This document shows, piece by piece, positions 8,742-17,284 of a stretch of DNA of 50,761 nt. Under the pieces are notes generated by a model. It was not told the origin of the DNA. It worked only from the letters and a program-made list of their open reading frames with translations, and searched no databases. The translations under genes were made by a program, and so were the position numbers. How positions within the stretch are numbered: position 1 is the stretch's first letter; each line of letters begins with the position of its first letter. The stretch is taken from the NCBI GenBank assembly GCA_015062005.1, contig SUVL01000020.1, positions 1-50,761 of the forward strand, written 5' to 3'. This DNA comes from Akkermansiaceae bacterium (GTDB taxonomy: Bacteria > Verrucomicrobiota > Verrucomicrobiia > Verrucomicrobiales > Akkermansiaceae).

Positions 8742-9536
8742 ATGTCCATTGAAAAACCCTTGGAGGGCAAGGTCGGCATCGTGACCGGCGTAGCCAATCA
8801 CCGCAGTATCGCCTTCGGCATCGCCAAAGCCTGGCATGAGGCCGGAGCCAAACTCATCTTCAACTATCAGGGCGAGCGCCTGAAGGACGGTGTCATCAAA
8901 CTGGTGCGCGAGCATTTCGGTGAATATACCCCCGTGTGTTCCCTGGATGTAACGGATGACCAATCCATTGCCGATTTCTTCAGCTTTGTGAGCGAGCACA
9001 CCGACCACGTGGACATGTTGCTGCACGCCATCGCCTTCGCGCCGAAGGCACCCGGCACGCTGGATGGCCACTTCTCCGACATACCGCGCGATGCCTGGAA
9101 CCTCTCCCTGCAGGTATCGGCCTACTCACTCATAGCACTTTCCCGGGCCGTAGCGCCGCTCATGGTGAACGGCGGCTCCATCACTGCGCTGACCTACTAC
9201 GCCAGCCAGAAGGTGGTGCCGAACTACAACCTGATGGCCGTCTCCAAGGCCGCGCTGGAGACATGCTGCAAATACCTGGCATATGACCTGGGCCGCCGCG
9301 AGGCTCCCATCCGCGTGAACTGCATTTCCGCCGGTCCGGTGCAGACACTGGCCGCCCGCGGAGTATCCGGTTTCACCGGCATGTTCAAGGTATACGAAGA
9401 GAAGGCTCCGCTGCAGCGTTCCTGCACGCTGGAGGAGCTGGGCGCCACCGCCACCTACCTTGCCAGCGATGGTGCAGCCTCCATGACCGGCCAGGTGCTC
9501 TATGTGGACGGCGGTTACGAAATCGTCGGCATGTGA
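8742..9536 (+). CDS. fabI: Enoyl-[acyl-carrier-protein] reductase (NADH)
   Basis: Performs the last reduction of each fatty acid elongation cycle, trans-2-enoyl-ACP to acyl-ACP. The 264-residue short-chain dehydrogenase-like protein has the FabI nucleotide signature GIVTGVANHRSIAFGIA (12-28) and the active-site row TYYASQKVVPNYNLM followed by AVSK. In that row Y152, Y162 and K169 line up with the FabI tyrosine and lysine residues. The C-terminus YLASDGAASMTGQVLYVDGG is typical. It is second in a unit with the YbjN-like gene and ends at a strong hairpin facing the tRNA genes. Confidence 0.96.
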   Translation: MSIEKPLEGKVGIVTGVANHRSIAFGIAKAWHEAGAKLIFNYQGERLKDGVIKLVREHFGEYTPVCSLDVTDDQSIADFFSFVSEHTDHVDMLLHAIAFAPKAPGTLDGHFSDIPRDAWNLSLQVSAYSLIALSRAVAPLMVNGGSITALTYYASQKVVPNYNLMAVSKAALETCCKYLAYDLGRREAPIRVNCISAGPVQTLAARGVSGFTGMFKVYEEKAPLQRSCTLEELGATATYLASDGAASMTGQVLYVDGGYEIVGM

Positions 9537-9557
9537 GCCAGCCGCATTTCCAACAAA

Positions 9558-9592
9558 ACAAGAAGGCCCGGGGTTACCCCGGGCCTTCTTGT
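9558..9592. terminator. Bidirectional terminator between fabI and the tRNA genes
   Basis: A 16-bp perfect stem (ACAAGAAGGCCCGGGG / CCCCGGGCCTTCTTGT) around a TTA loop. Being self-complementary with an A-rich side and a T-rich side, it can serve both fabI (plus) and the tRNA pair (minus), which converge here. Confidence 0.8.
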
Positions 9593-9596
9593 TCAA

Positions 9597-9668
9597 CATC
9601 CCCACGCGGATTCGAACCGCGGTTCTATGACTGAGAATCATATGTCCTAACCCCTAGACGATGGGGAC
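9597..9668 (-). tRNA. tRNA-Glu (CTC anticodon)
   Basis: Cloverleaf is complete on the minus strand. It has a 7-bp acceptor stem GTCCCCA / TGGGGAT with a G-U first pair, an anticodon stem TATGA / TCATA with loop TTCTCAG (anticodon CTC), a T arm CGCGG-TTCGAAT-CCGCG and discriminator G as in glutamate tRNAs. CCA is not encoded. It lies 6 bp downstream of tRNA-Lys and shares its promoter. Confidence 0.93.
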
Positions 9669-9674
9669 ATGTAG

Positions 9675-9747
9675 TACGCGAATCGGGACTCGAACCCGAG
9701 ACCAATAGATTAAAAGTCTACTGCTCTACCAACTGAGCTATTCGCGC
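9675..9747 (-). tRNA. tRNA-Lys (TTT anticodon)
   Basis: Acceptor stem GCGCGAA / TTCGCGT, D arm AGCTCAGTTGGTAGAGC, anticodon loop CTTTTAA (TTT), T arm CTCGGGTTCGAGTCCCG and discriminator A. CCA is not encoded. First of a two-tRNA transcript. Confidence 0.95.
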
Positions 9748-9774
9748 ACTGGTGCTGTGCAAAACAGCGAGCGG

Positions 9775-9803
9775 ATATTACAGGCTCTGCCGCGCAAAGT
9801 CAA
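9775..9803 (-). promoter_or_regulatory. Promoter of the tRNA-Lys/tRNA-Glu unit
   Basis: TTGACT (9803-9798), 17 bp and TAATAT (9780-9775) on the minus strand, about 28 nt before the tRNA-Lys 5' end. Confidence 0.75.
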
Positions 9804-9831
9804 GCACAAATCTGAAAATGGTGGAAAAACA

Positions 9832-9860
9832 TGGACAAAGAGCGGAGAAAATGCTATATC
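9832..9860 (+). promoter_or_regulatory. Promoter of the Sel1-repeat gene, start-proximal
   Basis: TGGACA (9832-9837), 17 bp and TATATC (9855-9860). The chosen ATG at 9867 follows after 6 nt; an upstream in-frame ATG at 9831 would lie inside the -35 region. Confidence 0.5.
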
Positions 9861-9866
9861 AGGGGC

Positions 9867-10847
9867 ATGAGATTCAGCCGCAATATAGTCACGATGCTCC
9901 TGGCCGTCCCGCTGTGGGCCAATGAGGGCACGCGGCTGAGCGATACGCTGAGCAAGTGGGATGTAGAGGGCATGTTTGTGCAGGCTAAAGCCATGCTGGA
10001 GGACCGCTCCATCCGGGATGTATCAGCCGTCCCCATGCTGCTGGAGACCTGCGCGAGGGAAAACCACCCGGAAGCCGCCCACCTGCTCATTGACGTATAC
10101 GAAGGCAGATTCAAAGGACTGGAACCCAACCTGGAGCTGGCAGCTCACATGGCGCGGGGGCTGGCCGAATCCAGGAGGCTGGATACCCCGGCCGGCAGCC
10201 TGAGTCCCGTACGCACTGAAGCCATGTACCGCCTGGCGCTGTACCTAGAAAAGGGCAGTGGGTGCCCACCGGATAAAAAGGAAGCCTTTATGTGGATGAA
10301 ACGGGCAGCCGAACGCGGCATGCCGCAGGCCAATGTGGAACTGGCCCGCTACCTCATGACCAGCTCCGGCACCGCTGCGGATCCGCACCGCGCCTGGCAA
10401 CTGCTGCATACGCAGGCAAAGAAAAACCCCAGGACACCCCACATCTTCTTCTATATGGGTTACATGAGCGCCCAGGGAATCGGCATGCCGCGCAATGCAC
10501 GCAAAGCCTTCGAACTGTTCCGCATGGGCGCCATGATGAACGATGCCCGCTGTCTGAACAACCTGGGTGCCATGTTCGAAAAAGGCTACCCTACCCCGCG
10601 CAATGCCGAAACAGCCCTGCGCCTGTACCGCAAAGCGGCCAACCTGGGCAACCGCGAGGCCTCCGCCAACATGCAGAGACTGGCTTTCAAGGAAGGAGTG
10701 CGAGCCCAGCACATCAGCTCCACCCCGCACCGCCAACGCATCGGCAACGCCACCCTGCACATCATCGAAGCGCTGCCCGTCAGCGAATACACCCGCGACA
10801 GGCTGAAAGGCTGGCTGCATCTCACTCCGGACAACGAAGAATCCTGA
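9867..10847 (+). CDS. Secreted Sel1-repeat (TPR-like) protein
   Basis: A 326-residue protein with an N-terminal signal peptide (MRFSRNIVTMLLAVPLWANEG), followed by tandem Sel1 repeats. Clear units include AMYRLALYLEKGSG...EAFMWMKRAAERG, HIFFYMGYMSAQGIG...KAFELFRMGAM and CLNNLGAMFEKGYP...TALRLYRKAANLG (about residues 115-275). Such alpha-solenoids bind partner proteins, often in the periplasm; the partner is unknown. The start at 9867 is set by the signal peptide and by a promoter ending 6 nt before it. queG follows after 5 bp, so the two are co-transcribed, though they share no obvious function. Confidence 0.82.
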   Translation: MRFSRNIVTMLLAVPLWANEGTRLSDTLSKWDVEGMFVQAKAMLEDRSIRDVSAVPMLLETCARENHPEAAHLLIDVYEGRFKGLEPNLELAAHMARGLAESRRLDTPAGSLSPVRTEAMYRLALYLEKGSGCPPDKKEAFMWMKRAAERGMPQANVELARYLMTSSGTAADPHRAWQLLHTQAKKNPRTPHIFFYMGYMSAQGIGMPRNARKAFELFRMGAMMNDARCLNNLGAMFEKGYPTPRNAETALRLYRKAANLGNREASANMQRLAFKEGVRAQHISSTPHRQRIGNATLHIIEALPVSEYTRDRLKGWLHLTPDNEES

Positions 10848-10852
10848 ACTCC

Positions 10853-11770
10853 ATGCACCCCATCCGCCAAGCTCTGGAATACGCAGCCGCCGCTCTGGGA
10901 TTCTCCGGGCTCGGCGTGGCAGATGCAGCAGCAGACCAGGGCCACAAGCTGGAAGATTTCATTTCCTCCGGGAAACACGCCAATATGGAGTGGATGGTCC
11001 GCCACCTTCCGGCGCGGTTGAATCCTCAACTGGTTCTGCCAGGCGTGCGCCGCGTCATCATCCTCACCTATGAATATCCCCGGCAGGATGCCCGCAGCGC
11101 CCCGGGCTGCATCGCGCGTTACGCCCAGGGGGAAGACTACCACAAATTGCTTGCCACCAAACTGGCGGATCTGGATGAAACCCTGCAATTCTATGGCGGA
11201 ACCCAGCGCTGCTTCACCGACAGCGGCCCGGTGAGCGAGCGTTTCTTTGCCGCGCAGGCTGGACTGGGCTGGATTGGGCGCAACGGATTGCTGATTCGCC
11301 CGCGCGGAGGGTCCTACTGTTTTCTCGCCAGCATACTGACCACCCTGGAACTACCAGTGGACGCCCCCATGCAGAACCACTGCGGGAACTGCCACCGCTG
11401 TGAGCAGGCCTGCCCCACAGGAGCACTCCATGAAGGGTGCTGCGATGCCCGCCGATGCCTTGCGTACTGGACCATCGAGGCGAAGTCCCCTGCCCCGGCA
11501 GACATTGCCGAAGCTCAGCAAGAACGGCTCTACGGCTGCGATGCCTGCCAGGAAGCCTGCCCGTGGAACCACCGGCCCGCCCCCCACCGCACCGACCCGC
11601 ACCTGCTCATGCCGGCGCCACTGGCAGCGGCATCCCCTGCGGGGCTCGCCAAGCTGGAAAACGACGAGTTCCAAAGCTTTCTTGCCGGCAGCCCCATACG
11701 CCGCATTGGCCACGAGCACCTGCGCCGCAATATTGAAAACTGCAATTTTTTGAACAAGCACCGCAGCTAA
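10853..11770 (+). CDS. queG: Epoxyqueuosine reductase
   Basis: Last step of queuosine synthesis: cobalamin-dependent reduction of epoxyqueuosine in tRNA. The 305-residue protein has the core FTDSGPVSERFFAAQAGLGW (121-140). Two iron-sulfur motifs follow: CGNCHRCEQACPTGAL (177-192) and CDACQEACPWN (229-239), together giving eight cysteines for two 4Fe-4S clusters. The protein is somewhat shorter than Escherichia coli QueG, ending soon after the second cluster domain without the C-terminal HEAT-like extension. The ATG at 10853 lies 5 bp past the Sel1 gene stop; a longer frame exists upstream but would overlap that gene. Confidence 0.94.
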   Translation: MHPIRQALEYAAAALGFSGLGVADAAADQGHKLEDFISSGKHANMEWMVRHLPARLNPQLVLPGVRRVIILTYEYPRQDARSAPGCIARYAQGEDYHKLLATKLADLDETLQFYGGTQRCFTDSGPVSERFFAAQAGLGWIGRNGLLIRPRGGSYCFLASILTTLELPVDAPMQNHCGNCHRCEQACPTGALHEGCCDARRCLAYWTIEAKSPAPADIAEAQQERLYGCDACQEACPWNHRPAPHRTDPHLLMPAPLAAASPAGLAKLENDEFQSFLAGSPIRRIGHEHLRRNIENCNFLNKHRS

Positions 11771-11791
11771 CTCATCTGAATAACAGAAAAA

Positions 11792-12592
11792 ATGATTGAT
11801 TTTACCCAGATTCTCGCACAGGCTTCGTACTACTACAGCAGCGGCAACGATTTCTACTCCGGCACAGGCGGTGCCATGGGCGGCATGTACAGCGGCGTCA
11901 CCATCATCGGGCTCGGGCTGGTGCTGCTGGCCGCTATGCTTGGCGGCATCGTGCAAATGGGGCTCAAGAATGCCTTTAACCGCTATTCCCAGGAACCGGC
12001 CCCCCTCACCGGGGCGGAGGCCGCCCGCCGCATGCTCCGGCAGAACGGGCTGGACGATGTGCAGGTCATTTCCACCCCAGGGCGGCTCACCGACCATTAC
12101 AACCCGATGGACCGCACCGTCAACCTGAGCGAAAGCGTCTACAACGAAGCAAGCGTGGCCGCCATGGCCGTGGCAGCCCATGAATGCGGCCACGCCGTGC
12201 AGCACGCCCGCGCCTATCCCTGGCTGGGGCTGCGTTCCTCGCTGGTCCCCATGGTCAACATAGGTTCCCGCCTGGGGCAGATTGTGCTCATGGTGGGTCT
12301 GGGGCTTCTGGCCATGGGCAGCGGCACCACGGTAGCGTGGGTCGGGCTTGCGCTCTACGCCACCACCACCCTGTTTGCGCTGGTCACCCTGCCGGTTGAG
12401 TTCGATGCATCGCGCCGTGCGCTCGCATGGCTCGAGCAAAGCGGGCTTGCCGACCGCGCCATGCACGGCCAGGCCGGCACCGCACTCCGCTGGGCAGCCA
12501 TGACCTACGTAGCGGCAGCGCTTTCCTCGCTGGCCATGCTGCTCTACTACGCGCTCATCCTGCTCAGCCGCATGAATAACAACCGGGATTAA
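11792..12592 (+). CDS. Membrane zinc metallopeptidase (YugP-like)
   Basis: A 266-residue inner-membrane protein with an N-terminal membrane segment (about 35-56), a zinc-binding HECGH motif (130-134) in the helix VAAMAVAAHECGHAVQHA, and further membrane segments near 160-205 and 235-258. This order matches the putative neutral zinc metallopeptidase family represented by Bacillus YugP, whose substrates are poorly known. The motif TDHYNPMDRTVNLSESVY (100-117), before the zinc site, is also family-typical. It follows queG by 21 bp and precedes the HU-like gene by 10 bp. Confidence 0.88.
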   Translation: MIDFTQILAQASYYYSSGNDFYSGTGGAMGGMYSGVTIIGLGLVLLAAMLGGIVQMGLKNAFNRYSQEPAPLTGAEAARRMLRQNGLDDVQVISTPGRLTDHYNPMDRTVNLSESVYNEASVAAMAVAAHECGHAVQHARAYPWLGLRSSLVPMVNIGSRLGQIVLMVGLGLLAMGSGTTVAWVGLALYATTTLFALVTLPVEFDASRRALAWLEQSGLADRAMHGQAGTALRWAAMTYVAAALSSLAMLLYYALILLSRMNNNRD

Positions 12593-12602
12593 CCCTTCCT
12601 TC

Positions 12603-12857
12603 ATGAACCGCCAGGGGCTCCAGGAACTCGTGCGCCAACAACTGGGTGGCACCGCCACCCCCATGGCGGCGCAGCTGGCGCTGGATGCTGTTCTGAGAGG
12701 CATTGCCGATGGGCTTGCAGCAGATGAAGAAGTGCGCATTGCCCGTTTCGGCACCTTCCGCATCAAGCACCGAGAGGCCCGCCGGCTGCTGCTGCCCGGC
12801 TCCCGCACTGAGCACATTCTCCCTCCTCGAAAAGTGGTCTGCTTCAAGGAGACATAA
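12603..12857 (+). CDS. HU/IHF-family DNA-binding protein
   Basis: An 84-residue protein with the HU layout: N-terminal helices (LQELVRQQLGGTATPMAAQL), the dimer region LDAVLRGIADGL, then the signature strand EEVRIARFGTFRIKHREARR leading into a short beta arm ending in PPRKVVCFKE. HU-like proteins bend and compact DNA. It is the last gene of the Sel1-queG-peptidase-HU run, 10 bp after the peptidase. It is divergent from canonical HU in the arm (LLLPGSRTEHILPP replaces the usual GRNPxTG), so it may be a specialised paralogue. Confidence 0.85.
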   Translation: MNRQGLQELVRQQLGGTATPMAAQLALDAVLRGIADGLAADEEVRIARFGTFRIKHREARRLLLPGSRTEHILPPRKVVCFKET

Positions 12858-12987
12858 AAATAAGCCCGATGAATTTTGAGCCTACGGAAGTGGGTGAAAG
12901 ACCTAAGGCATTCAATTATAATTTGAGCAAAACCTTTGGTACCCAGGTGCCATTTTTTCACACGTGTCCCAAAGTTTGAGTACTAAT

Positions 12988-13510
12988 CTCGATAAATTGG
13001 AATTTGGCGAGCCGCAGGCGAGTCAAATTCCCATCCCTCACGCGCCAGCATGAGGGATTTCATACATGCCACTGGCATGTATTTCATGCACTGCAATAGC
13101 AGTGCTTTCATACCGCTGCGAGCAGCGGTATTTACATACTTGCGATAGCAAGTATTTCATTGAGCGAAGCGACTAGTTACCGCTGCATTAGCAGCGGTAC
13201 TGCCGTTTTTACAATGTATTGGCCATAAGTGTGCAATGGGATAAATGAAGCATATAATTTTTCCCAGGGAAGGCTAATTTATTATGCGACCGCCCATTGG
13301 ATGTACCGCTGCTAATGCAGCGGTAACTAGTCGCTTCGCTCAATGAATTACACCGGCAGAGCCGGTGTATGTAAATACCACAGCTGCGCTGTGGTATGAA
13401 AGCGTAGCTGGCGCTATGCATGAAATACCGCCTGCGGCGGTATGAAAGCGGCACTATGTGCCGCATGGCTCTGGCGTATACGCCAGAGCTGCAAATTCCA
13501 ATTTGTCGAG
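12988..13510. repeat. Nested palindromic element A (hairpin words with ATTTCAT separator)
   Basis: The outer arms CTCGATAAATTGGAATTTG (12988-13006) and its complement at 13492-13510 match at 18 of 19 positions. An inner arm of 42 bp (13158-13199 and 13304-13345) is a perfect inverted repeat around a 104-bp core. Between them lie distinct small hairpins, for example ACATGCCACTGGCATGT, GCACTGCAATAGCAGTGC and ACCGCTGCGAGCAGCGGT. On the left they are separated by ATTTCAT or a close variant, on the right by its complement. No reading frame of interest is present. Confidence 0.85.
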
Positions 13511-13606
13511 CAGATAGGGGCTTCTTCCAAAATGCTGCTGATGTTTCTATAGCTTACCAAATCTTTGGGAAACGTGTGCATTTTTTCACACTCAAAACTT
13601 TCCGAC

Positions 13607-13636
13607 TTGCCAGAGGGGGGGATATTCTGCTAGAAT
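13607..13636 (+). promoter_or_regulatory. Promoter of the FHA-GH95 unit, start-proximal
   Basis: TTGCCA (13607-13612), an 18-bp spacer with a run of seven G residues, and TAGAAT (13631-13636). The ATG at 13645 follows after 8 nt, so the message is probably leaderless. Confidence 0.65.
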
Positions 13637-13644
13637 GCAGCATC

Positions 13645-14340
13645 ATGAATTCTCCTTTGCAGGAAAATGAAAAAGCCACGCTGATTGAACTGGAGGCCCG
13701 CGCCCGCGAACTGGAAAGTGAACTGGCAGGCGTACAATCAGCCATCGCTATTCTGCGAGCCCGTATGGAAAACGCCCAGGCTCCCGCCACCGTCCGGGAA
13801 GTACCGCTGGCTCCGGCCTGGGATACCCCCATCGCCATTTCTGCCCCTCCCCAATCGCAACCGGCTGATGAATCAGCCGATTCTGATAATATTTACCTGC
13901 AATCACTGCCGCCCCACCATGCCCTGCGGCACAAATGGCAACTGGGCAGTGGCCTGGAAGACGCCCAATACGCCCCGGAGGAAGCCCTGGCGCCCTCCGC
14001 ACAGGCGCCGGTCGCCACAGAACTCCGCCTGTTCGGCCTGCTGCCCGACGGGCAGCCCTGGGAAGAGCGCATCTCATTTGCGCAGATTGCCCAGCAGGGC
14101 GGCATCATCATCGGCCGCGACCCGGGTATTGCCAATATATCATTGCTGGACTCCAGCGTGTCCCGAGCCCACATCCAACTGTCACTCAATGATTACGGTC
14201 TGGCCGTGAGCGACATGGGCTCCACCAACGGCACCATGGTCAATGACATCCCCCTTTCACCATATGATAACAACCGCCCCATACAAGATGGCGATTCCCT
14301 TACCCTGGGGCAAATCAGCCTCCAGGTTGAGTTTATCTGA
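13645..14340 (+). CDS. FHA-domain protein with N-terminal coiled coil
   Basis: A 231-residue soluble protein. Residues about 5-42 form a likely coiled coil (leucine-rich heptads), about 45-125 are low-complexity and rich in A and P, and a forkhead-associated domain occupies about 127-231. The FHA phosphothreonine-binding residues are present: IIIGRDP (155-161), SVSRAHI (171-177) and GSTNGTMVN (192-200). FHA domains bind phosphothreonine peptides, but no Ser/Thr kinase is in the window. The GH95 gene follows after 15 bp, and a functional link between the two is not obvious. Confidence 0.85.
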   Translation: MNSPLQENEKATLIELEARARELESELAGVQSAIAILRARMENAQAPATVREVPLAPAWDTPIAISAPPQSQPADESADSDNIYLQSLPPHHALRHKWQLGSGLEDAQYAPEEALAPSAQAPVATELRLFGLLPDGQPWEERISFAQIAQQGGIIIGRDPGIANISLLDSSVSRAHIQLSLNDYGLAVSDMGSTNGTMVNDIPLSPYDNNRPIQDGDSLTLGQISLQVEFI

Positions 14341-14355
14341 TTACCTTATTCTGAG

Positions 14356-16842
14356 ATGAGCATCCATCACATTTTCGCATCGTTTCTCTGCCTCTTCCCC
14401 ATTCTGGCACAGGCGGAGGAAGCAGAAAAGCCCACACAGGATTACCTGTGGTACAAGCAACCCGCTATTGTAAAACCAGCCGCATTGCCGTGGCAAAGTG
14501 ACGTATCCGACTCCGATAACCTGCCTGGCAAGGCCGACAAAGACCCGTGGGAATCCCAATCGCTCCCCGTGGGCAACGGCCGCGTGGGTGGCACCATATT
14601 CGGCGGCGACAAGCGGGAGCGCGTCAACCTCAACGAGGTCAGCCTCTGGACAGGCGGCCCCAACCTGCCCGGCAATGGCAGCGGATATGCCTATGGCCCC
14701 ACTGCTACCAAGGATCAGTTCGGCTCCTACCAGCCATTTGGTAATCTGTATATAGATTTTGAGCTGAAAGGCGACACGAAGGACTACTTCCGCTCCCTGG
14801 ACCTCCGGGATGCCATAGCCCGGGTTTCCTTTACCAGCGGCGGCAACAAGCACGAGCGAGAGTGCTTTGTGAGCGAACCGGACGATGTGCTGGTCTACAT
14901 GGCCCGCACTAATGCGGCAGACGGCATGAACGCCCGCATTGCCCTCACCCCGAACCACACCGTTTCCTACAGCAAGCAGAAAAACGGCCTTATCATGAGC
15001 GGCACCCTGGCAAATGGTGAAAAATTCGAGGGCAGCCTCGTCATCAAAGCCAAGGGCGGAAAAATCGCCGTCAAGGGCAAGGCTGGCCAGGTTACCATCT
15101 CCGAATACGCGAAAATTAACAACGCAGCCAGCATGCATGCCGTGTATGATGCCGCCAACATGCCGTACGTGGAAGTGAACGGGGCCGAGGCCATCATCAT
15201 CTACGTCTCCCTGGCCACCAACTACAAGATGAACTACGCCAGCGACTGGAAAGGAGCAGACCCCGCAGGCACCAACAAGAAGATACTTTCCAAAGCGCTC
15301 AAGAAAAACTACGCAGAGCTGCGCTCGGACCACGTGGAAAACTACCAGAAGCTCTTCAACCGCCTGAGCCTCAGCCTGGGCAAGAGCCATGACGATGTGG
15401 CAACGCTCCCCACGGACCAGCGCATTGAAGCATACAAGAGTTCCGGCAAAGACCCGGAGCTGGAAGCCACTATTTACCAGTATGGCCGCTACGTACTCAT
15501 CAGCGGTTCACGCCCCGGCAACCTGCCCGTGAACCTGCAGGGCATCTGGAATGACAAAGTAAACGCCGCCTGGGCCTGCGACTACCACAACAACATCAAC
15601 CTGCAGATGTGCTACTGGGGCGCAGAAGTCGGCAACCTCTCCGAATGCCACAAACCCTTCATTGACTTCATGCAGGCCATGGAAAAACCGCTTTCCGAAA
15701 TGACGCGCAAGCATTTCGGTGCCCACATCGGCGGCTGGACCACCCGCATCTCCCAGAACCCTTGGGGCGGTGGCGGCTGGGTTAAGTGGAATCCCCCGGT
15801 CAATGCCTGGTATGCCCTGCACGTCTGGGACCACTACCAGTTCACCCAGGATAAGAACTACCTCAAGAACGTAGGCTACCCCATCCTCAAAAGCATCTGC
15901 GCCTTCTGGGAGAGCTACCTCAAGGAAATCGGAGCCGGCGGCGAGGGCCTCATGTCCGGCGGCAAGAAGCTCGATGTCTCCCAATACCCCGAGCTCAAGC
16001 GCATCAAGGCAGGCTCCCTGGTATCCCCCAACAGCTGGTCCCACGAATGGGGCCCGGATGAAGACGGCGTAATGCACGACCAGCAGCTCATCTGGGAACT
16101 CTTCGACAACACCGCCAAGGCGGCTGCCGAGTTGGGGGTGGATTCCTCCTGGGCCAAGAAGCTCATCTCGCTGCGCGACCGTCTCGTCCCCAACCGCGTG
16201 GCCGATGGTGGTTACCTCCAGGAGTGGATCATCGACCGCCCGGACATGGTCAGCGGCCACCGCCACACCTCCCACCTCATCGGCGTGTTCCCCGGCAGCT
16301 CCATCTCCATGGTCAAGACTCCGGAGCTGGCCAAAGCCGCTATGAAGAGCCTTGAACTGCGTGGCTGCGGTGGCGATAACCGCCGCAGCTGGACCTGGCC
16401 GTGGCGCACCGCGCTCTGGGCGCGTTTCCACAACACTGACCAGGCCTACGAAATGGTGCAGAGCTACATCCGCTACAATGTGCTCGACAACCTCTTCGGC
16501 AATCACCCGCCCATGCAGATGGACGGCACCTTCGGCATGACCGGCGGCATGAGCGAAATGCTCGTGCAGAGCCATGCCGGGCAGATTGAGCTCCTCCCTG
16601 CCCTGCCCGAGGCCTGGGCAGATGGCTATGTGAAAGGTATCCGCGCCCGTGGCAACATCACGATTAACATGGAGTGGAAAAACGGCAAGGTGACCAAGTA
16701 CCAGCTCACGTCAGATTCTGCTTCTGAACCGGTAACCGTCATCCTCAATGGCAAGAAGACACGGGTAAGCCCCAAATCTGCCGATAAGGACAGCACCCCG
16801 GCAAAGTCCAAAAAGAAGAAGAGCAAGAAAAAGAAGCGCTGA
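14356..16842 (+). CDS. GH95 glycoside hydrolase, probable alpha-L-fucosidase
   Basis: An 828-residue exported enzyme. A signal peptide (MSIHHIFASFLCLFPILAQA, cut near 20) precedes the GH95 N-terminal domain with LPVGNGRVGGTIFGGDKRER. The (alpha/alpha)6 catalytic barrel includes LPVNLQGIWNDKVNAAWACD, SWSHEWGPDEDG, HRHTSHLIGVFPG and QMDGTFGMTGGMSEMLVQSH, the last being the family's conserved aspartate region. GH95 enzymes mostly cleave alpha-1,2-linked fucose, capping mucin and milk glycans; some act on alpha-L-galactose. The C-terminus is an unusual lysine-rich tail (KKKKSKKKKR). It is second in a unit with the FHA gene and is followed by a terminator. Confidence 0.92.
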   Translation: MSIHHIFASFLCLFPILAQAEEAEKPTQDYLWYKQPAIVKPAALPWQSDVSDSDNLPGKADKDPWESQSLPVGNGRVGGTIFGGDKRERVNLNEVSLWTGGPNLPGNGSGYAYGPTATKDQFGSYQPFGNLYIDFELKGDTKDYFRSLDLRDAIARVSFTSGGNKHERECFVSEPDDVLVYMARTNAADGMNARIALTPNHTVSYSKQKNGLIMSGTLANGEKFEGSLVIKAKGGKIAVKGKAGQVTISEYAKINNAASMHAVYDAANMPYVEVNGAEAIIIYVSLATNYKMNYASDWKGADPAGTNKKILSKALKKNYAELRSDHVENYQKLFNRLSLSLGKSHDDVATLPTDQRIEAYKSSGKDPELEATIYQYGRYVLISGSRPGNLPVNLQGIWNDKVNAAWACDYHNNINLQMCYWGAEVGNLSECHKPFIDFMQAMEKPLSEMTRKHFGAHIGGWTTRISQNPWGGGGWVKWNPPVNAWYALHVWDHYQFTQDKNYLKNVGYPILKSICAFWESYLKEIGAGGEGLMSGGKKLDVSQYPELKRIKAGSLVSPNSWSHEWGPDEDGVMHDQQLIWELFDNTAKAAAELGVDSSWAKKLISLRDRLVPNRVADGGYLQEWIIDRPDMVSGHRHTSHLIGVFPGSSISMVKTPELAKAAMKSLELRGCGGDNRRSWTWPWRTALWARFHNTDQAYEMVQSYIRYNVLDNLFGNHPPMQMDGTFGMTGGMSEMLVQSHAGQIELLPALPEAWADGYVKGIRARGNITINMEWKNGKVTKYQLTSDSASEPVTVILNGKKTRVSPKSADKDSTPAKSKKKKSKKKKR

Positions 16843-16882
16843 TGGGCTGCGGCCTGCGCTCAGGCGGATTTCAGATAGTTCC

Positions 16883-16912
16883 GGGCATGGACTGGGTTCC
16901 ATGCCCGTTTTG
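16883..16912 (+). terminator. Terminator of the FHA-GH95 unit
   Basis: GGGCATGGA / TCCATGCCC stem with a 6-nt loop, followed by GTTTTGT, 40 bp after the GH95 stop codon. Confidence 0.8.
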
Positions 16913-16989
16913 TATACCGCCACGGTTGCAGCTTACACCGTGTTAAACCCGGTAATTCATCGGCGCATTGGAATGTATCTCCCGTACAG

Positions 16990-17215
16990 GCCAATCGGTC
17001 CCTGCGCCCCGGGAGATGGAGTAGGGGGACTTTCGTCCCCTCTCACACCACCGTACGAGCCATTTATGGCATACGGCGGTTTCTCGGCGTGTGATTGGTC
17101 CCGGAACTAATGTTCCTGCCGCAACTCTTTTATCTCTCCTCGCCGGATACCCTGTCAACTCCTCCGCACTGTTGCGTGGATTCGGACTTTCACCGCAGTG
17201 AGCATATCGCGTCGG
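16990..17215 (-). mobile_element. Group II intron remnant (domains V-VI and flanking RNA)
   Basis: On the minus strand 17080-17047 folds as a domain V hairpin: a 9-bp lower stem, the CG bulge before UACGG, a short upper stem and a 6-nt loop. It is followed at once by a domain VI-like hairpin GGGGAC-GAAA-GTCCCC and an intron-like 3' end CCTACTCCAT near 17016. About 135 nt of further RNA-like sequence lies upstream (to 17215). There is no reverse transcriptase frame, so only a fragment of an intron of usually about 2 kb remains. Confidence 0.65.
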
Positions 17216-17224
17216 TCGTACCTC

Positions 17225-17257
17225 AAAAAAACCGCTGCGGTTGCCCGCAGCGGTTTT
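17225..17257 (-). terminator. Terminator of rpsA
   Basis: AAAACCGCTGCGG / CCGCAGCGGTTTT stem with a TTGC loop; on the minus strand it ends in a T run, 28 bp past the rpsA stop. Confidence 0.88.
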
Positions 17258-17284
17258 GGAAGTAATCAGATGCTAACCGGATGA

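Larger units (their letters stand above)
12858..13644. other. Long intergenic region dominated by a nested palindrome
   Basis: No gene is supported here. It holds degenerate copies of the CCCAAAGATTTGGG-type palindrome at about 12967 and 13558, the 523-bp nested inverted repeat at 12988-13510, and at its right end the FHA gene promoter. The open frames are fragments of the repeats. Confidence 0.7.
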
